A stretch of 64,000 bases of DNA from DASRJW01 sp964567755. Lineage in GTDB: Bacteria > Krumholzibacteriota > Krumholzibacteriia > G020349025. The translations under genes and the position numbers were made by a program. The first letter of the stretch is position 1. Each line of letters begins with the position of its first letter. The stretch spans positions 1 to 64,000 of the forward strand of contig CAZMNW010000005.1 of assembly GCA_964567755.1 (NCBI GenBank), given 5' to 3'. Positions 61,835 to 64,000 of the stretch are shown piece after piece. The notes under the pieces were generated by a model. The model was not told the origin of the DNA, did no database searches, and saw only the letters and a list, made by a program, of their open reading frames with translations.

Positions 61835-61976
61835 TCATTCCGGCGCGTGAACGACGACCACACGCTGAGGCGTCACGAAGACCCCGGCGCCGAGCCGAGC
61901 AAAATACACCCCACTCGCAGCGCGTCCCGCGCCGTCACGGCCCGGACTCCATGCAACCTCGTAGCGGCCGTTTTTT
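61835..61976 (-). pseudogene. Truncated FlgD-like C-terminal tail
   Basis: Read on the minus strand from an AAC at 61976, the frame gives GRYEVAWSPGRDGAGRAAS, GVYFARLGAG, then QRVVVVHAPE and a stop at 61835. That is the last third of a FlgD-type surface tail like those in the neighbouring secreted proteins. A stop (TGA) directly precedes the stretch in the same frame and no start is attached. It is the relic of a deleted secreted-protein gene. Confidence 0.6.
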
Positions 61977-62171
61977 CATGACGACCTCTCCCATCGACGC
62001 GAGCCAGCCCACCCAGTCATGGCCGGGCTTCGAGCGTGGAGTACGCTCTGCTTCTTTACATGTTGTACGGCACTCGAGATTGTGCTCGTCACGACGAGGG
62101 TGCGTCAATACCAGGCGCGAAGCGACCCGCCGGATTGCCCGGATCGCACCGGGCGACACATGTTCCCGTGT

Positions 62172-63293
62172 TTATTCCGGGCTCCGACCGGCGAGCGCCG
62201 CCCTCAAATCTGCTGCGAGCAGGCGATGGAACAGGTGCTCGCCGGCCTCGCGGCGCACGGAGAGTCGGCCCGCCTTGTAAGCGCGCGAGCCGAGTCCTTT
62301 CTGCACCGAGGCGCAAATGCCGGTGTCCTCGTCCTGGATGCGCTCGCCGATCTGGATGCTGGCCCGGTTGCGCTCTGCCGCGTCCCCCTCGACGTCGTTG
62401 AAGTAGAAATCGAACACAACGAGCGTACGATCGACGCCGAGCGGCAGCACCAGGTTGGTGTCCATCACTCCTTCGTACCAGTTGAACATGAAGTTGGGAT
62501 AGAGCCAATAATAGTAGGCCTGCTTGCCCTTCCGCACCGCGGCGGTCTGGGCGTCGCGCCCGGAATCCCGCACCGGGCTCGACTGCAGACAGTAGCGCGC
62601 GCCGGGCTCGATCCGGTACTCGGCGAGCTCCAAGACGCTGTGGAGCCCCTTGTGCAAGAAGGGGATGTGATAACCGCCGTCCAAATAATTGTCGACGAAC
62701 ACCTTCCAGTTCGAATCGAAGGCGTAGATGCGGCGCTCGACGAAGCGCATGCGGCCAATTGCGAGCGGCCGAACGCGCTCGGCCAAATCACCGAGGAACT
62801 CCGCCAGCGAACCGCCAGCTTCGTTCATGTGCACGAACACGAACTGCTCCCAAGTCTCGAGGCGCACCGGCACGAGGCCATTCCGGCTGTGTTCGAAGTT
62901 GCATACGCCGTCGAAGTCGGGTGTGCCCTTGAGCTCGCCTGCGAGAGAATAGGTCCAGCCGTGGTAGGGGCAGCGCAACACCGACGCGTGCCCCTGTGGT
63001 TCCGTCATCACCTGCGCGGCGTGGTGACGGCAGACATTGAAGAACGCGCGCAAGATGCCATCTCGGCCACGCACGACGACGAGCGGCTCGCCGGCGACCT
63101 CGGCGGTGAAATACTGCCCGGGCTCCGCCACCTGGTCGAGACGGCCGACCATCTGCCAGCCACCGAAGACGCTCCGGCGTTCGAGTGCGTAGACGCGCGA
63201 GTCCACATACCACGGGGCGGGGATCGTCGTCGCATTCTCGAGCGCGGCTTCGGCATCATAATCGGCAATGATGCCGGCAAGCGGGCGATCCAT
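62172..63293 (-). CDS. Rieske-type ring-hydroxylating oxygenase alpha subunit
   Basis: This 373-residue oxygenase component has an N-terminal Rieske [2Fe-2S] domain with the C-x-H at residues 88-90 (VCRHHAA) and C-x2-H at 108-111 (RCPYHGW). A C-terminal mononuclear iron domain follows with NYLDGGYHIPFLH (His209, His214). A final acidic region (QDEDTGICASVQKG) could give the Asp ligand. WYVDSRVYALERRSVFGGWQ and KVFVDNYLDGGYH fit the choline-monooxygenase/carnitine-oxygenase-like group rather than benzene dioxygenases. Substrate unknown. No reductase or ferredoxin partner is adjacent. Confidence 0.9.
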   Translation of the reverse strand: MDRPLAGIIADYDAEAALENATTIPAPWYVDSRVYALERRSVFGGWQMVGRLDQVAEPGQYFTAEVAGEPLVVVRGRDGILRAFFNVCRHHAAQVMTEPQGHASVLRCPYHGWTYSLAGELKGTPDFDGVCNFEHSRNGLVPVRLETWEQFVFVHMNEAGGSLAEFLGDLAERVRPLAIGRMRFVERRIYAFDSNWKVFVDNYLDGGYHIPFLHKGLHSVLELAEYRIEPGARYCLQSSPVRDSGRDAQTAAVRKGKQAYYYWLYPNFMFNWYEGVMDTNLVLPLGVDRTLVVFDFYFNDVEGDAAERNRASIQIGERIQDEDTGICASVQKGLGSRAYKAGRLSVRREAGEHLFHRLLAADLRAALAGRSPE

Positions 63294-63386
63294 GGAACCG
63301 CGCTCGGACCATTCCGGATTAATGGTCTAGCCTCCTGGGAACCAGGCGCACCAAATCCCTGGGATTGGCAAGGCCTAGCACGCGTT

Positions 63387-63668
63387 TCACGCGCCCCGCT
63401 GGCCACCGCGCCGCACGGCATTCGACTTGCCGTGTCCTTGCGACGATTCGCGTGTCGAGTCCGGCGGCGCGACGCCACCCTCGACGCCTGCCGCGTCGCC
63501 CGAACCTTGCACTTCCAAATCGCCCGCCTCGACGAGCTTGCGCAGCCCGGCGTGCTCGAGCGCGTTGTCGGCTACTTGGCCGGTTTTCTTCGGACCCAGA
63601 TGCAGCACCTTGCCGCCTGGCAGCGGCACACGCAATGGTCGCGCGGTCTTGTTGACGATCGTTTTCAT
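63387..63668 (-). CDS. Small conserved-looking protein of unknown function
   Basis: This is a 93-residue protein from an ATG with GGGAG upstream. The first 60 residues are ordered (KTIVNKTARPLRVPLPGGKV, LGPKKTGQVADNALEHAG) and resemble short proteins seen in phage and metagenome sets. The rest is Gly/Ser/Arg-rich and likely unstructured. Nothing more can be assigned. Confidence 0.6.
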   Translation of the reverse strand: MKTIVNKTARPLRVPLPGGKVLHLGPKKTGQVADNALEHAGLRKLVEAGDLEVQGSGDAAGVEGGVAPPDSTRESSQGHGKSNAVRRGGQRGA

Positions 63669-63887
63669 ACGCACTCCCAGCTCGAGGTCGGCGGCAGGAA
63701 CCTCACTGCCGCTGGTCACACCTGAACTGTAGTCCGAATGGACCCTGTCTGAAAAGCCCGAACCCGCCCGGGAGCAGTAGCGGATGGACACTGCGAATGA
63801 TTGCTCTGCCAGAACGAAACCGCAGCGTTCGACTCGACGAACTTCATGATGACGAGTGGTGTCTTTGTCCGCGAGCGGACCGTCGCT

Positions 63888-64000
63888 TCAAACTGGCAGC
63901 GTGGCGAGGAATGTGGGAGCGTCGAGCACGTGCACGTCTGCGGCCATGCCAGATTTCTCGAGATTGGCAACGATCATGAGCTTGTGTCTCACGCCCAGCC
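63888..64000 (-). CDS. Partial minus-strand frame at the right edge
   Basis: On the minus strand the window edge reads LGVRHKLMIVANLEKSG, then MAADVHVLDAP and LATLPV, followed by a stop at 63888. The frame is open to base 64000, so this is the C-terminal end of something, or a frameshifted or small fragment. The stretch LMIVANLEK weakly recalls the first strand of NAD kinases, but it lies at the wrong end. No confident call. Confidence 0.3.
   Translation of the reverse strand, partial: LGVRHKLMIVANLEKSGMAADVHVLDAPTFLATLPV

Noticed and set aside
58893..61850. A 985-residue plus-strand frame across the FG-GAP/peptidase gene
   Set aside because: Opposite strand of a gene with an intact signal peptide, ordered repeats and catalytic motifs; the product shows no fold and no ribosome-binding site was seen.
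63797..63979. A 60-codon plus-strand frame near the right edge
   Set aside because: No ribosome-binding site, no recognisable fold, and overlapped by other open stretches on both strands.

Overview
The window is GC-rich, gene-dense bacterial DNA from a Gram-negative organism. Evidence for an outer membrane is a porin ending in Phe, lipoprotein signal peptides, and secreted proteins with FlgD-like C-terminal tails. Several features recall uncultured Eisenbacteria/Krumholzibacteria-like lineages: choice-of-anchor-D repeat proteins, a CAYFNTFYN-type TPR lipoprotein, Hanks kinases with WSPDG propellers, and many TPR proteins. That placement is an impression only; no marker gene for taxonomy is present.

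Layout. 1-6800: an IS3-type transposase fragment, then two divergent Hanks-type kinases, one with a WD40-like propeller and one with TPRs, and a STAS-like protein. 6800-14230: a mobile region. It holds a decayed IS with hairpin ends, a short tyrosine recombinase, a frameshifted second recombinase, a GTCCGGAC-rich inverted-repeat cluster beside a DnaB_N/AAA replicative helicase, a lower-GC orphan gene with a regulator-type C-terminal domain, and an excisionase/integrase pair at the right end. 14600-15540: a lipoprotein with a clear terminator.

15700-30480 (minus strand): a pyrimidine biosynthesis cluster, pyrR-pyrB-pyrC-TPR lipoprotein-pyrK-pyrD, then a 1.7-kilo-residue surface metallophosphoesterase, then a fused pyrF-pyrE and an ImmA/IrrE-like gene. 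The leader ahead of pyrR carries a PyrR-binding-loop match followed by an intrinsic terminator, so the cluster is probably controlled by PyrR attenuation. carA and carB are not here.

30700-49300: mostly minus-strand housekeeping genes. They are a lamin-tail protein, two ECF-type ATPases, DedA (plus strand), a porin, a tightly overlapping dusB-larB-larC-TPR lipoprotein operon, a C-terminal processing protease, a CDP-alcohol phosphatidyltransferase, a split glutamine-dependent NAD synthetase (separate amidase and ligase), a methyltransferase/MOSC pair, an M28 peptidase and HU. 49300-58000: pabC and pabB, then two large TPR proteins on the plus strand. 57650-64000: a toxin-antitoxin pair whose PIN toxin looks internally deleted, a secreted FG-GAP/D,D-peptidase fusion, a truncated FlgD-tail remnant, a Rieske oxygenase and small unknowns.

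The most notable items are the PyrR attenuator and unusual pyr cluster, the candidate replication region of the mobile element, the orphan 582-residue protein, and the FG-GAP/D,D-peptidase fusion. No tRNA, rRNA or CRISPR array was recognised.
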